Made by a program: the position numbers and the translations under genes
Assembly: GCF_001659785.1 (NCBI RefSeq)
Contig: NZ_CP015961.1
Span: 868,001-932,000, forward strand
DNA: 64,000 bases
Direction: 5' to 3'
DNA from: Dietzia timorensis
Lineage (GTDB): Bacteria; Actinomycetota; Actinomycetes; Mycobacteriales; Mycobacteriaceae
Shown: one piece after another, positions 13,309 through 22,728 of the stretch
Numbering within the stretch: position 1 is the first letter of the stretch
Layout: every line of letters starts with the position of its first letter
The notes under the pieces: generated by a model
What the model was told of the DNA's origin: nothing
Seen by the model: the letters and a program-made list of their open reading frames with translations, nothing else
Database searches by the model: none

Positions 13309-15516
13309 ATGAGTACCAATATTTTCGGGTGGGAGCAGGACTCCGACGGCATAGTCGTTCTCACCATCGACGACCCCGATCATGGCGCCAACACCATGAA
13401 CGATGCGTTCCGTTCCTCGCTCGACGAGACGCTCGATCGCCTGGAGAAGGAGGTCGACCAGATCACCGGCGTCGTCCTCACCTCAGGAAAGAAATCGTTC
13501 TTCGGCGGCGGCAACCTCAATAACATCATGGCTATCGGCCCGGACGAGGCCGAGAAGATCATGGAACAGACGAGCTACATGAAGGGCCAGCTCCGCCGGC
13601 TGGAGACCTTCGGCAAGCCGGTCGTCGCTGCGCTCAACGGTGCCGCGATGGGCGGGGGGTTCGAGCTGGCGCTTGCGTGCCACTACCGCGTCCTGGCGAA
13701 TGTGCCCGGCGCGAAGGTCGGGCTACCGGAGGTCACTCTCGGGCTGCTTCCCGCCGGTGGCGGCATCGTTCGTCTGGTGCGTATGTTCGGCATCCAGAAG
13801 TCGATCGCGGAGTTCCTCACCTCTGGTCGTTCGTTCAGCCCGGACAAGGCTCTGGACAAGGGGCTCGTCGACGAGGTTGTCGATGAGGTCGACGGGCTGG
13901 TGCCCGCGGCGAAGAAGTGGCTCGCGACAAATCCGAGCGCGGAGAAGCCCTGGGACAAAAAGGGCTTCAAGATTCCAGGTGGAACGGTCGACGATCGCCC
14001 GGTGAGCTCGATCCTTCCCTCGGTTCCGGCGAACCTGCGCAAGAAGCTCGGCGGTCAGCCGAACCCGGCCCCGCTGGCGATCATGGCCGCTGCAGTCGAG
14101 GGGTCGCAGGTGGACTTCGAGGCTGCCTCGCTCATCGAGTCGCGCTATTTCGCCTCGCTCGCGACCGGTCCGGTGTCGAAGAACATGATCCAGGCGTTCT
14201 TTTTCGACATGCAGCATCTGTCTTCCGGCGGCGCCCGACCGAAGGCGGCTGACGGATCCGACATCCCGAAGACACAGTTCACCAAGGTGGGCGTGCTCGG
14301 TGCAGGCATGATGGGCGCAGGTATCGCTTACGTCTGCGCGAAGGCCGGGATCGACGTCGTGCTCAAGGACGTGTCCACCGAGGGCGCGGAGAAGGGCAAG
14401 GGATACGCGGAGAAACTCGAGGCCAAGGCCCTCGAGCGCGGGCGAACGTCGCCGGAGAAGTCCGAGAAGCTGCTCGCACGGATCACGCCCACCGCGGACC
14501 CGGAGGATCTCGCGGGCTGCGACGTCGTCGTCGAGGCGGTCTTCGAATCCCCGGACTTGAAGAAGAAGGTGTTCGCCGAGATCGAGGACGTCGTCGATCC
14601 GGACGCACTTCTCGGGTCGAACACCTCGACGCTGCCGATCACCGACTTGGCGACAGGGGTGAAGAAGCAGGAGAACTTCATCGGGATCCACTTCTTCTCG
14701 CCGGTGGACAAGATGGCGCTTGTCGAGATCATCAAGGGAGAAAAGACGACACCGGAGACCCTGGCGAAGGCCATCGACCTCACCCTTGCGATCCGGAAGA
14801 CTCCGATCGTGGTCAATGACTCCCGCGGTTTCTACACCTCGCGAGTCATCGGTACGTTCGTCAACGAGGCGATTGGCATGCTTGACGAAGGTATCGACCC
14901 GGCGACGATCGAGCAGGCGGGACGCCGCGCGGGCTATCCGGCAGCCCCTTTGCAACTGTCGGACGAGCTGAACCTCAATCTCATGGTGAAGATCCGCCAA
15001 TCGTCGCGCGAGGCCGCCGAGGCCGAAGGCATCGAGTATAAGCCCACCTCCTCCGATCGGGTCGTGCTCAAGATGGTCGAGGAGATCGGTCGCACGGGCC
15101 GAGCGGGAGGTGCGGGCTTTTACGACTATGTCGATGGAAAACGCACCGGACTGTGGTCGGGCCTACGGGAGGCCTTCTCGACGAAGGGTGAGGATTCTCC
15201 ACCGATGCAGGATCTCGTCGACAGGATGCTGTTCGCCGAGGCGCTCGAAACGCAGAAGTGCTTCGACGAGGGCGTTATCGTCGACGACGCCGATGCGAAC
15301 GTAGGCTCCATCATCGGCATCGGATACCCGGCGTGGACCGGCGGCACCCGCCAGTACGTCAAGAATTATGCCGGTGTCGGGGGCACAGGCGTCGCAGGAT
15401 TCGTCGCGCGGGCGGAGGAACTCGCCGGCAAGTACGGCGAGCGGTTCGCCCCGCCGGCCTCGCTCACCGAGCGCGCTGCCGGAGAGGGGAACGCCGACGG
15501 CTCGACCACCCCGTAG
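13309..15516 (+). CDS. fadB: 3-hydroxyacyl-CoA dehydrogenase / enoyl-CoA hydratase (FadB)
   Basis: Alpha subunit of the fatty-acid oxidation complex, 735 aa. The N-terminal crotonase domain (about 1-310) contains GGGNLNNI and the oxyanion region NGAAMGGGFELALACHYR. The NAD-binding dehydrogenase domain starts near residue 326 with VGVLGAGMMGAGIAYVCAKAG in family position, with the catalytic His near 460 in GIHFFSPVDKMALVEI. C-terminal helical domains follow. It hydrates enoyl-CoA and oxidises the L-3-hydroxy product, feeding FadA. GGGAG lies upstream of ATG 13309. A hairpin made of the repeated element follows. Confidence 0.96.
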   Translation: MSTNIFGWEQDSDGIVVLTIDDPDHGANTMNDAFRSSLDETLDRLEKEVDQITGVVLTSGKKSFFGGGNLNNIMAIGPDEAEKIMEQTSYMKGQLRRLETFGKPVVAALNGAAMGGGFELALACHYRVLANVPGAKVGLPEVTLGLLPAGGGIVRLVRMFGIQKSIAEFLTSGRSFSPDKALDKGLVDEVVDEVDGLVPAAKKWLATNPSAEKPWDKKGFKIPGGTVDDRPVSSILPSVPANLRKKLGGQPNPAPLAIMAAAVEGSQVDFEAASLIESRYFASLATGPVSKNMIQAFFFDMQHLSSGGARPKAADGSDIPKTQFTKVGVLGAGMMGAGIAYVCAKAGIDVVLKDVSTEGAEKGKGYAEKLEAKALERGRTSPEKSEKLLARITPTADPEDLAGCDVVVEAVFESPDLKKKVFAEIEDVVDPDALLGSNTSTLPITDLATGVKKQENFIGIHFFSPVDKMALVEIIKGEKTTPETLAKAIDLTLAIRKTPIVVNDSRGFYTSRVIGTFVNEAIGMLDEGIDPATIEQAGRRAGYPAAPLQLSDELNLNLMVKIRQSSREAAEAEGIEYKPTSSDRVVLKMVEEIGRTGRAGGAGFYDYVDGKRTGLWSGLREAFSTKGEDSPPMQDLVDRMLFAEALETQKCFDEGVIVDDADANVGSIIGIGYPAWTGGTRQYVKNYAGVGGTGVAGFVARAEELAGKYGERFAPPASLTERAAGEGNADGSTTP

Positions 15517-15546
15517 AGGGCGTGGTACTCAGAAAAACATAAAGTT

Positions 15547-15597
15547 ATGACGGCGGAGCTGCCCTCCCCCGAGGAGGAAGAGCAGCTCCGCCGTCAT
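15547..15597. terminator. Terminator-like hairpin built from two inverted ATGACGGCGGA elements
   Basis: Perfect 15-base arms (15547-15561 and 15583-15597, ATGACGGCGGAGCTG and its complement) enclose a 21-base loop that can itself pair (CCTC/GAGG). It lies between convergent fadB and the glycosyltransferase gene. There is no T run, so it may work as a non-canonical bidirectional terminator. Each arm contains one copy of the element that recurs across the window. Confidence 0.75.
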
Positions 15598-15609
15598 ATG
15601 GTGGGGTTT

Positions 15610-16665
15610 CTAGAGGAGGCGGCGATAGACGTCGGCCGTCGCGGCACCGGCCGCCTCCCACGTGAGCTGCGCGCTGCGCGCCGCGGCCGACGCGAGCAGG
15701 TTGTCGCGGCGGTCGCCATCTTCGAGGGCCACGCGGAGGGCCTCAGCCCACATTTCGGGATCGAGACCGGAGACGACGATCGCACCGTCTCCGCATGCTT
15801 CGGCGATCGCGCCGACGTCACTGGCGACGACGATCGCTCCGCACGCCATGGCCTCGACGGGCGGGAGCCCGTAGCCCTCGTATGAGGACGCGTAAGTCAC
15901 GACATCGGCCGCCCGGTAGAGCGCCGGTACATCGTCCATGTCGACGTAGCCGAGGCCGATGGTGCCCAATGGGCGATCGACGCCGTCGGTTCCCGCTCCG
16001 GCGAGGACGAGAGGGACGTTGGCGTCGGGGATCTGTTCGAGTGCCTCGGCGACGATGTCGGGACGCTTGCGCGGCTCGAGAGTCGCGAGCTGGAAGGCGA
16101 ATCGATCGGGGAGCGAGTATTTGGCGCGCACGTGGGCGACTTCGTCGTCGGAGGGGATGCGCGCCCAGGGCGCGGGCGCAAGGGTGATGACCGTGCTCTC
16201 CCTGCCTGTGAGATCGCGGACGCGGTCTGCCGTGAATGGAGACACGGCGATGACTTCGTCGGCGCGACGAAGGTTTCTCCGCAACAGTGCCTGCTCGCCC
16301 CGCGCCCTGACTTTGCTCATCGCCCAGGGGGTGTCGAATGCGGACATGTCGTGGACAGTGCTCACGGTCGCGCCCTTTTGTGCGAACGGCAGGTCGACGT
16401 CGAGACCGTGAAAGATGTCAGCGCCGGGCACAGGCCGCAGCCCTTCGGCTGCGCGGCGGATCCCCGAGTTGATCGGTCGGCTGATGTGCCTCCATCCCTC
16501 CGGGAGCTCGGAGGCCGCGTCGGATTGAGCAACGACGGAGTAGGTCCAGTCCCGCGCTGGAGACTGTGCCGAGGCGATCGCTTCCATCAGTTCGCGCTGG
16601 TAGGTTTGCACGCCGCTGCCGCCCGGGCGAAGGGCGATGGCGCCGAATACGATGTTGGCCGTCAT
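15610..16665 (-). CDS. GT4-family glycosyltransferase
   Basis: A 351-aa GT-B glycosyltransferase. The N-terminal domain begins with a Gly-rich acceptor loop (LRPGGSGVQTYQREL); the C-terminal domain has LEPRKRPDIVAEAL and the nucleotide-sugar motif SSYEGYGLPPVEAMACG with the EX7E pair. It probably adds a sugar from an NDP-donor to a lipid-linked intermediate at the inner membrane face. Its ATG overlaps the TGA of the upstream sugar transferase gene by four bases (ATGA) and has AGGAAGCGGAG upstream, so the two are translationally coupled and start the exopolysaccharide locus. The sugar specificity cannot be read. Confidence 0.9.
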   Translation of the reverse strand: MTANIVFGAIALRPGGSGVQTYQRELMEAIASAQSPARDWTYSVVAQSDAASELPEGWRHISRPINSGIRRAAEGLRPVPGADIFHGLDVDLPFAQKGATVSTVHDMSAFDTPWAMSKVRARGEQALLRRNLRRADEVIAVSPFTADRVRDLTGRESTVITLAPAPWARIPSDDEVAHVRAKYSLPDRFAFQLATLEPRKRPDIVAEALEQIPDANVPLVLAGAGTDGVDRPLGTIGLGYVDMDDVPALYRAADVVTYASSYEGYGLPPVEAMACGAIVVASDVGAIAEACGDGAIVVSGLDPEMWAEALRVALEDGDRRDNLLASAAARSAQLTWEAAGAATADVYRRLL

Positions 16666-18134
16666 GCTCCGCTTCCTGTGAAGACTGCTTTGAAAGTGCT
16701 CAAAACTATCTTCACATCCAACCAGAACGACCAGTTCTCGATGTAGAAGTTATCGAACATGGCGCGCTCGCGGATGCTGGTGTCCCCGCGAAGCCCGTTG
16801 ATGGCAGCGAGGCCGGTGAGCCCGACCGGGACCCGGTGCCGGGAGTGGTAGCCGTGGTAGACCTTGCTGAACTTGCTCACGAAGTGTGGGCGTTCGGGAC
16901 GAGGTCCGACCACAGCCATATCGCCCCGGAGGACGTTGTAGATCTGCGGCAACTCATCGAGCGAGTACTTGCGCATGAACGCCCCAAGCGGAGTCATGCG
17001 TGGATCCGCGGCGCCGTTCCAATTGGTGTTGGTCTCTTCGGTCTTCGCCGGGCGCATGGAGCGGAACTTGAGTAGCTCGAATTCATGGCCGTCCTGACCG
17101 ATACGGATCTGCTTGAACAGGATCGGGGCGTTGCGGTCCTCGAGCTTTACGAGAAGTGCCATTAGCGCGAGCACCGGCGAGAGGGCAATCAGTGCAAGAC
17201 CCGAACATGCCGCGTCGAAAGGGCGCTTTAGCTTCCAGGTGAAGGACCGATGGGCCGCACGTCGCATTCGGATGAGAGGCGTTGTTTTGACCCGGTCCAT
17301 CGATCCCTGAACACCGACGTAGTCGAAAAGGCGAGGAACGATGAAGACCTCGGCATCTTCGCGGACGCATGCTCGGAGGAAATCGAGGACCTCACGATCG
17401 TCATAGTCGGAAAATCCGATGATGACGGTTTTGGCATCGTATTCGCGAACGAGGTTGACGATGCTGCCGTTAATATCGGTGATCGGAAGGTTCAATTCGG
17501 CGGCGTCCGTGCGTTTGCGGCGGTCGGCAAATGCCACCGGTTCGAGGCCGTATTCGGGCGCGTTGATGAGCGTCTTGGCCAGGTCGACAGACGCTGTACC
17601 TGCGCCGACGATGAGCGTTCGGTGCCGGTAGCCCGCACTTTTCCTTCTCCGCAGACGAAGGATCGGAATGACTATCATCCGGGAAAGGATGAGAGCAGAA
17701 GCGACGACTGCACACACCTTGACGACCTGACCGATCGACCAGTTGCTATTGGTGAGAACTACGGCGGCGAAGGTGACACCGACACCTGCGAAGACTGCGC
17801 GGGGTGCAGAATCCAGCACCGACAACGTGAGCTGGTGTCGATACAGGTTAGGGACCAGCTCAAGTCCCACGACGATAACCAGTGCCGTTATCACGGGACT
17901 TTGAGCTGGCACGGCGAAGCACACGGCTAGAACGAGGAGAGCATCGACGACCCTGTGCCAGATGTCGAGCATGTAAAGCGGCGTGATGTGCCGACTGCGC
18001 TGATGGCGGAGTTGGTCCTTATCGTCATCAGTTAGCGGCGTGAGCTGCTGATCGATACTCGCGTCACTGGTGGGTGGGGCAGCGCTCGATGATTGCGCGT
18101 TCAGCTTTTCATCGTCCAGCTGAAAGATCGACAT
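16662..18134 (-). CDS. Exopolysaccharide polyprenyl-phosphate glycosylphosphotransferase (initiating sugar transferase)
   Basis: A 490-aa WbaP/CpsE-type enzyme that transfers a sugar phosphate to undecaprenyl (or decaprenyl) phosphate, starting repeat-unit synthesis. After a polar N-terminus come about four membrane segments and a Rossmann-like domain (RTLIVGAGTASVDLAKTL). The last 190 residues are the catalytic bacterial sugar transferase domain: KRPFDAACSGLALI, the ILFKQIRIG loop, LKFRSMR, SLDELPQIYNVLRGDMAVVG read across the active site, and PRPERP. ATG 18134 is preceded by AAGGGGGTG. It is the first gene of a two-gene reverse unit. Confidence 0.94.
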   Translation of the reverse strand: MSIFQLDDEKLNAQSSSAAPPTSDASIDQQLTPLTDDDKDQLRHQRSRHITPLYMLDIWHRVVDALLVLAVCFAVPAQSPVITALVIVVGLELVPNLYRHQLTLSVLDSAPRAVFAGVGVTFAAVVLTNSNWSIGQVVKVCAVVASALILSRMIVIPILRLRRRKSAGYRHRTLIVGAGTASVDLAKTLINAPEYGLEPVAFADRRKRTDAAELNLPITDINGSIVNLVREYDAKTVIIGFSDYDDREVLDFLRACVREDAEVFIVPRLFDYVGVQGSMDRVKTTPLIRMRRAAHRSFTWKLKRPFDAACSGLALIALSPVLALMALLVKLEDRNAPILFKQIRIGQDGHEFELLKFRSMRPAKTEETNTNWNGAADPRMTPLGAFMRKYSLDELPQIYNVLRGDMAVVGPRPERPHFVSKFSKVYHGYHSRHRVPVGLTGLAAINGLRGDTSIRERAMFDNFYIENWSFWLDVKIVLSTFKAVFTGSGA

Positions 18135-18891
18135 GAAACACCCCCTTCGTTGATGGCGTCAGCGCTGCTGGGTTCCACTGGGTCGCGCCCACATCGCTCC
18201 GAATCGGCGGTGGGGTTAATCGACCACGCCACCAGGCGGAGTCGCGCCGCGCAGTTAGCACCGCAGCATCTGAACGTTTGATAGGAACCAGCCTAATCAA
18301 GGCAACGGTATCGTCAAGGCTTGCAAACAAACTAGCGGTATTTTATAAAGTTGATTGGAAACTTACGGTTCTGTTTACTACTATGCGTCGTACTGATTTT
18401 GTAGCTGACCTCAAGTCAAGAACTAAGAGCGGTGAAATGATCTGCCTCGCTGGATAAGTCCCGCTGCCGGGCTGCTGTTGAGGGCCATGCGAACTGACTC
18501 AGAAACAAAATGGCGAACTTTTTGCCGAGGGTCTGTCGACGTCGCGTCAATTTTGTGAACTTCGCAACATGGTGCAGGCAGGAGGGTTTTTGGGGGATCG
18601 GTTGAGTCCGCCGGCGCCCGGGCTGTGACGCGATTCGCCTATTCCGAAATCGAACCGAGCGACCAGCGCGTATTGGCGCGCAGCAAGCGCATGGGTTCGC
18701 GATACGCGCGGTGCGAGATCGGAATCATGAGGAAAACGACATACCATTGGTACGGTAGCGTTCCGCGCGCGCGACTTTTGCCCGATGACGGGATAGGGCG
18801 TGCCTCGCATGCGACGAAATTCAGAGGCGTTGGTCTAGCTCGATCGATGCCATTTACACGGTTACGACGAGACCATTACAGGAACCCGCTC
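18135..18891. promoter_or_regulatory. Divergent promoter region of the exopolysaccharide locus
   Basis: 757 bases between the reverse sugar transferase and the forward glycosyltransferase, clearly more A/T-rich than the surroundings. On the reverse strand TTGACG (18312-18317) and TAGGCT (18290-18295) form a promoter with a 16-base spacer for the sugar transferase unit. A forward promoter probably lies in 18330-18600 (TTTTATAAAGTTGATT, TTTTGTGAAC), but no box pair is convincing. The frame upstream of 18892 stays open to 18625 by chance; its composition is Arg-rich and unlike a glycosyltransferase N-terminus. The length suggests complex regulation or a long leader. Confidence 0.55.
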
Positions 18892-20076
18892 ATGTATTCA
18901 CACTCAAACGAGACGCTAGGTAGTGCCGTGCCCACCTACCTGTTCGTCAATGAGAATATCGGCGGACATCGTACTGTGCATGCAGCGTTGGAGAGGTGCT
19001 TTGGTGAGCGGTCGGACGTTCGGGTCGAATTCGTTCACGGACAGGGCCCGAGCTTGTTCGGAAAGATATTGCGGGCTCCGATCCCGGGGTTGGCGCGTTG
19101 GGACTTAGATCTGCAGCCACTTCGGGCGCAACTCGTGCACTCGTTTTCGATGCGCCGGAGAGTCTCGAAGGCTCTCGCTGGGCGGCGGATCGACGGGTTG
19201 CACATCTACACGCAGAACACATTTCTCGGTGGAGCGAAATTGCTCCGCGACTATCCGACCGTCATCACCACAGACAGCAGCGGGATGCTCAATGCGATGA
19301 GCATCCCGTACCGCACCCCAACCCGATTTACGAAGACAATGAGTCGGATCAGCCTGCTTTGGGAAAGGCCCGTTTTGGCCGCAGCCGACAAGATCTTCGC
19401 AAATTCCTTTCGGGTGCGTGACTCGCTACTTTCTTCCGACTATCGCGTACCGGCTGAGAAGATCGAGCGTCTGGAAATGGGGATCTGGTCACCATTCATC
19501 GACCACGAGCCCGAAACCCGACCGATGGGTCGGCGTCCCACAATCGTGTTCTCGGGTATTTCTCTCGAACGCAAGGGAGGCCTCATGCTGCTCGATCTAT
19601 GGCGGAACGAACTCAAGAACGACGCCGACCTCCTACTTATCACCAAAGATCACGTCGAGCCTGAACACGGGCTTCGGGTCATCGATGACCTCCAGCCGGG
19701 CGATGAAAGATTGTGGACCTTGCTCGCCGAATCCGACATCATGTGCTTCCCGTCGCTCATTGACCAGGCGCCGAACGCGGTCCTTGAGGCTTCGTCCGCG
19801 GGACTGCCTGTGGTGAGCAACCCGATCGGAGCCATACCCGAGATGGTCATCGACGGCGAGACTGGTTTCTTGGTCGATTGCAAGAGTCCAGAAAGAGTTC
19901 TCGAAGCACTGAAGACACTGATACGTGACCCGGACTTGCGCCACCGTCTGGGCCATGCGGGGAGCCGACACGTGGCGCGCAACTACAGCATCCGCCGTTC
20001 GGCGGACACGATCATCAATGCACTTGACTCGGTGTCTGCCACAAGGTGCGACAAGGGGGAACGAGATGCGTTTTGA
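18892..20076 (+). CDS. GT4-family glycosyltransferase
   Basis: About 394 aa with the GT-B layout: an acceptor domain containing LFVNENIGGHRTVH and LHIYTQNTFLGGAKLL, then a donor domain with FSGISLERKGGLMLLDLW and the EX7E-type motif PSLIDQAPNAVLEASSAGLP. It probably extends the lipid-linked repeat unit in the cytosol. ATG 18892 has ACAGGA upstream; the open frame continues to 18625 but that extension shows no family similarity. The stop overlaps the next gene by 11 bases, the first of several overlaps in this forward unit. Confidence 0.88.
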   Translation: MYSHSNETLGSAVPTYLFVNENIGGHRTVHAALERCFGERSDVRVEFVHGQGPSLFGKILRAPIPGLARWDLDLQPLRAQLVHSFSMRRRVSKALAGRRIDGLHIYTQNTFLGGAKLLRDYPTVITTDSSGMLNAMSIPYRTPTRFTKTMSRISLLWERPVLAAADKIFANSFRVRDSLLSSDYRVPAEKIERLEMGIWSPFIDHEPETRPMGRRPTIVFSGISLERKGGLMLLDLWRNELKNDADLLLITKDHVEPEHGLRVIDDLQPGDERLWTLLAESDIMCFPSLIDQAPNAVLEASSAGLPVVSNPIGAIPEMVIDGETGFLVDCKSPERVLEALKTLIRDPDLRHRLGHAGSRHVARNYSIRRSADTIINALDSVSATRCDKGERDAF

Positions 20077-21157
20077 GCTTCGCGGAGATGTGGACGAGCG
20101 GTTGCTTGACCAGTGGTGGAGCCTTTGCGAAGAGGTTGGCGATACGTTTTCCGCGCGCCCCTCGTACGGGCTGAACTGGTTTCGCCGGCTGGGGAAGGGG
20201 GACCTCGCCATTGCTGCGGTATATGACGGTGACGCGCTGATGGCGCTCCTACCAATGCACGTGCGAAACCGGCTAGGGGTCAAGGTGCATCGCCTGCTCG
20301 GGCACGGTCTCGGCACGATAGGCGCGGTGCTTTTTCGGGATGAGCAAGCCCTGGCGGAACTGGTCGAAGGATTGCATACCAGTGTGAATCGGCTCCAGCT
20401 CTCGCACTTGCGCGCGGATGAGCCATTCCGCAAAGCGCTGAGAACTCATGGTGGGTGGGACATAGAATTCGACGTCGACGACTTCTGCCCCACTGTCTCT
20501 TTACCTCCGGGAAGCTCCGCCTCCACCTTGCGCAGCAAATCCTCGATCAAGCGGGCCCTGAGAATTCGCAGAACGCTTGAACGTGACGGACTGCCACTAG
20601 AGTTCGAGGTCGTCGATAATACGAAAACGTTCGACTCTCGATGGCACGACATCGTGCACACCGCGTCGGAGGCACAATCTTCGGAATTCGACTCGAGGCT
20701 CAACCTTTGCGCGGAGCCGTACGCAACTTTCACTCACGCATTTCTGCGCGAGGAAGCGGAGCGCGGACATCTTCTCGTCTGGGGGACAAGGTTTGACGGG
20801 CATTGGGCTGCACACTTTGTCACCATTCGCACGAATAATGTCATCCAGGCGTGGATCACCCGGTACGCGCCAGAAGTTGGACGGCACAGGCCTGGGCACC
20901 AAATGCTCCAGGAGATTTGCGATACCCACGACCAATACGGCGTAGTTGAGCTTGACCTTCTCATCGGGAGGAACCGGTACAAGTCTGACTGGCAAACCGG
21001 TGGCTACGAGGTTGGCACCTTGAACGCATCGCCGCGGAGCAAAAAGGTTCACAGACGATGGGCGGCAACGGTGGACCACGCCGCGAGCACCACAAAAGAA
21101 GTGGCATCGACAGTTGGCAGCGCGCTCGGTCGCGTGGGAGCTCGGAGCGGCGAATAG
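20066..21157 (+). CDS. FemAB/BioF2-like GNAT acyltransferase
   Basis: 363 aa, similar to the double-GNAT family (Acetyltransf_6, BioF2-like) found in polysaccharide loci, where members transfer acyl or aminoacyl groups to sugars or lipid-linked intermediates. Visible features are FCPTVSLPPG, the helical KSSIKRALRIRRTLERDG segment and the C-terminal region GRHRPGHQMLQEICDTHD with LLIGRNRYKSDW, which corresponds to the CoA-binding second GNAT half. ATG 20066 follows GGGGGAACG and overlaps the upstream gene by 11 bases. The donor and acceptor are unknown; acetylation of the exopolysaccharide is inferred from context. Confidence 0.82.
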   Translation: MRFELRGDVDERLLDQWWSLCEEVGDTFSARPSYGLNWFRRLGKGDLAIAAVYDGDALMALLPMHVRNRLGVKVHRLLGHGLGTIGAVLFRDEQALAELVEGLHTSVNRLQLSHLRADEPFRKALRTHGGWDIEFDVDDFCPTVSLPPGSSASTLRSKSSIKRALRIRRTLERDGLPLEFEVVDNTKTFDSRWHDIVHTASEAQSSEFDSRLNLCAEPYATFTHAFLREEAERGHLLVWGTRFDGHWAAHFVTIRTNNVIQAWITRYAPEVGRHRPGHQMLQEICDTHDQYGVVELDLLIGRNRYKSDWQTGGYEVGTLNASPRSKKVHRRWAATVDHAASTTKEVASTVGSALGRVGARSGE

Positions 21158-22728
21158 TGTCCGACAAACCCATTGATCAGCCTGAGCATGATTCTGTGAA
21201 CGAGCGTGAACTCGAAGAAGGTGAAGAGACCAAGGGACTGGTGAGCAACGGAGCCGCGATGGTGGTTTCCCGACTGCTCACGGCGGTGTTCGGTTGGGCG
21301 GGCAGCGTCGTCATTGCCCGAACTCTTTCCCCAGAGTCCTGGGGGCAGTACTCCTTTGTGTTCGGCCTGTTGGGGATCATGGCAGTCGTTACCGATCTCG
21401 GCGTGGGGAGAGTGGTGATCTCCCGTCTGACCGGAGCGGAGCAGAAGGATTTCGGCCCCGTCGCCGGCTCCTTCATTGTTCTCAGGTGTGTCCTCGGCAT
21501 CGCGGGATATCTCGTGGCCCTGGCGTACTCTCTCATCGTCGGGCTTTCACCGATGGTGGTGATGGTCGTGGCCATCGCTGGTACGACAGTTACGCTTGCC
21601 ACCCCGGCGAACGCGCTTCTCGTCCTTTTTCAGAGCCGACTCAAGCTGGTGTTCTTGGCGACTTGGGACGTCATCGCCCAGATCGTTCAGTTCCTGCTGA
21701 TTCTCCTCGTGATGAAAACCCATCCCACACTTCTGGCCTTCGTCCTGCCGGCAATAGCCAGAGAAGTGGTGACGGTCGGTGTTCGGATAATTGCCATTCG
21801 GACAGGGAAGCTGGACGGACGAGTGCCGACCTACGGAGCGGTGTTCGGCTTGTGGGGACCGATGCTTCGCGAGGCGATACCGATCTCTATCGGCCTCGCG
21901 CTATTGACGATCCTTACCAAGATCGACACATTGATGCTCGAGCGGCTCGACACCTACGAGTCCGTCGGCTTGTATGCGATCGGCTACAAGTTCTCCGACG
22001 TATTGATCCTTGCCGTGTCCGCCTTGGCTGTTCCGTTCACCACGGTGCTGGTCCGAGCGTGGGGGGCCGATACGGACACGTTTCGGCAGCGTACTCGGCA
22101 AGCGATGACGGTGGCCGCGCTACTCGGCGGATTGGCGATCGTGGGTTTCGTCTCCGCCGCCGAGGGGGTCATCGGATTGCTCTATGGAGCGCAGTTCGAA
22201 CCAGCCTCGAATGCGGCACGGTTGTTGGTCATGTCGAGTGCCATTAGCGGCGTGACGACGATCGGCTGGGTGGTTCTCGTTTCCGCGGAGAAGCTCAAGG
22301 TCTTTCCGTGGGTCGCGGGTTTGGGCGTGGTCCTTAATATCGCTCTGAACTCCGTGTTCATCCCCTTGTGGTCGATCATGGGCGCGGCCGGCGCAACGAT
22401 CATTTCTGAACTGGTCATATTCTTCGCGTTCCTTTACATGGCGAGGCAGAGCACGGGGATCACTCGGCTGATCCCCGTGACTCAGCTCGCCCGGCAAGGG
22501 CTCTTGATCGCCGCCGTCACAGCGCCTACCTGGGCACTCATTAACAAGGCCGGATGGCCGTGGATTCCCACCGTCGCTGCGGCATGCGTCCTGCATCTGG
22601 CGTTGTCCGTCGTCAGCAAGTCGTTTGACGTCGGAGATCGGATCAAATTCTTGGCGCCGAAAGAACCCGGCGATATCGATTCACCCGTAGAGGCCACCAC
22701 GAATTCGAGGAGCGCCAATGACGAGTAA
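21157..22728 (+). CDS. Oligosaccharide flippase (Wzx-like, MVF/MOP superfamily)
   Basis: 523 aa with about 12-14 hydrophobic segments starting near residue 30 (GAAMVVSRLLTAVFGWAG) after a charged, Glu-rich N-terminus. The early stretch ARTLSPESWGQYSFVFGLLG is typical of Wzx/polysaccharide exporters, which flip lipid-linked repeat units across the cytoplasmic membrane. Start GTG 21157 overlaps the upstream TAG by one base (TAGTG) with GGAG upstream, so translation is probably coupled. The longer open frame to 21058 overlaps the previous gene and is not needed. Confidence 0.92.
   Translation: MSDKPIDQPEHDSVNERELEEGEETKGLVSNGAAMVVSRLLTAVFGWAGSVVIARTLSPESWGQYSFVFGLLGIMAVVTDLGVGRVVISRLTGAEQKDFGPVAGSFIVLRCVLGIAGYLVALAYSLIVGLSPMVVMVVAIAGTTVTLATPANALLVLFQSRLKLVFLATWDVIAQIVQFLLILLVMKTHPTLLAFVLPAIAREVVTVGVRIIAIRTGKLDGRVPTYGAVFGLWGPMLREAIPISIGLALLTILTKIDTLMLERLDTYESVGLYAIGYKFSDVLILAVSALAVPFTTVLVRAWGADTDTFRQRTRQAMTVAALLGGLAIVGFVSAAEGVIGLLYGAQFEPASNAARLLVMSSAISGVTTIGWVVLVSAEKLKVFPWVAGLGVVLNIALNSVFIPLWSIMGAAGATIISELVIFFAFLYMARQSTGITRLIPVTQLARQGLLIAAVTAPTWALINKAGWPWIPTVAAACVLHLALSVVSKSFDVGDRIKFLAPKEPGDIDSPVEATTNSRSANDE

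Noticed and set aside
18625-18891. N-terminal extension of the glycosyltransferase
   Set aside because: Open by chance; basic, no similarity to GT4 N-termini, and ATG 18892 has a better ribosome site.
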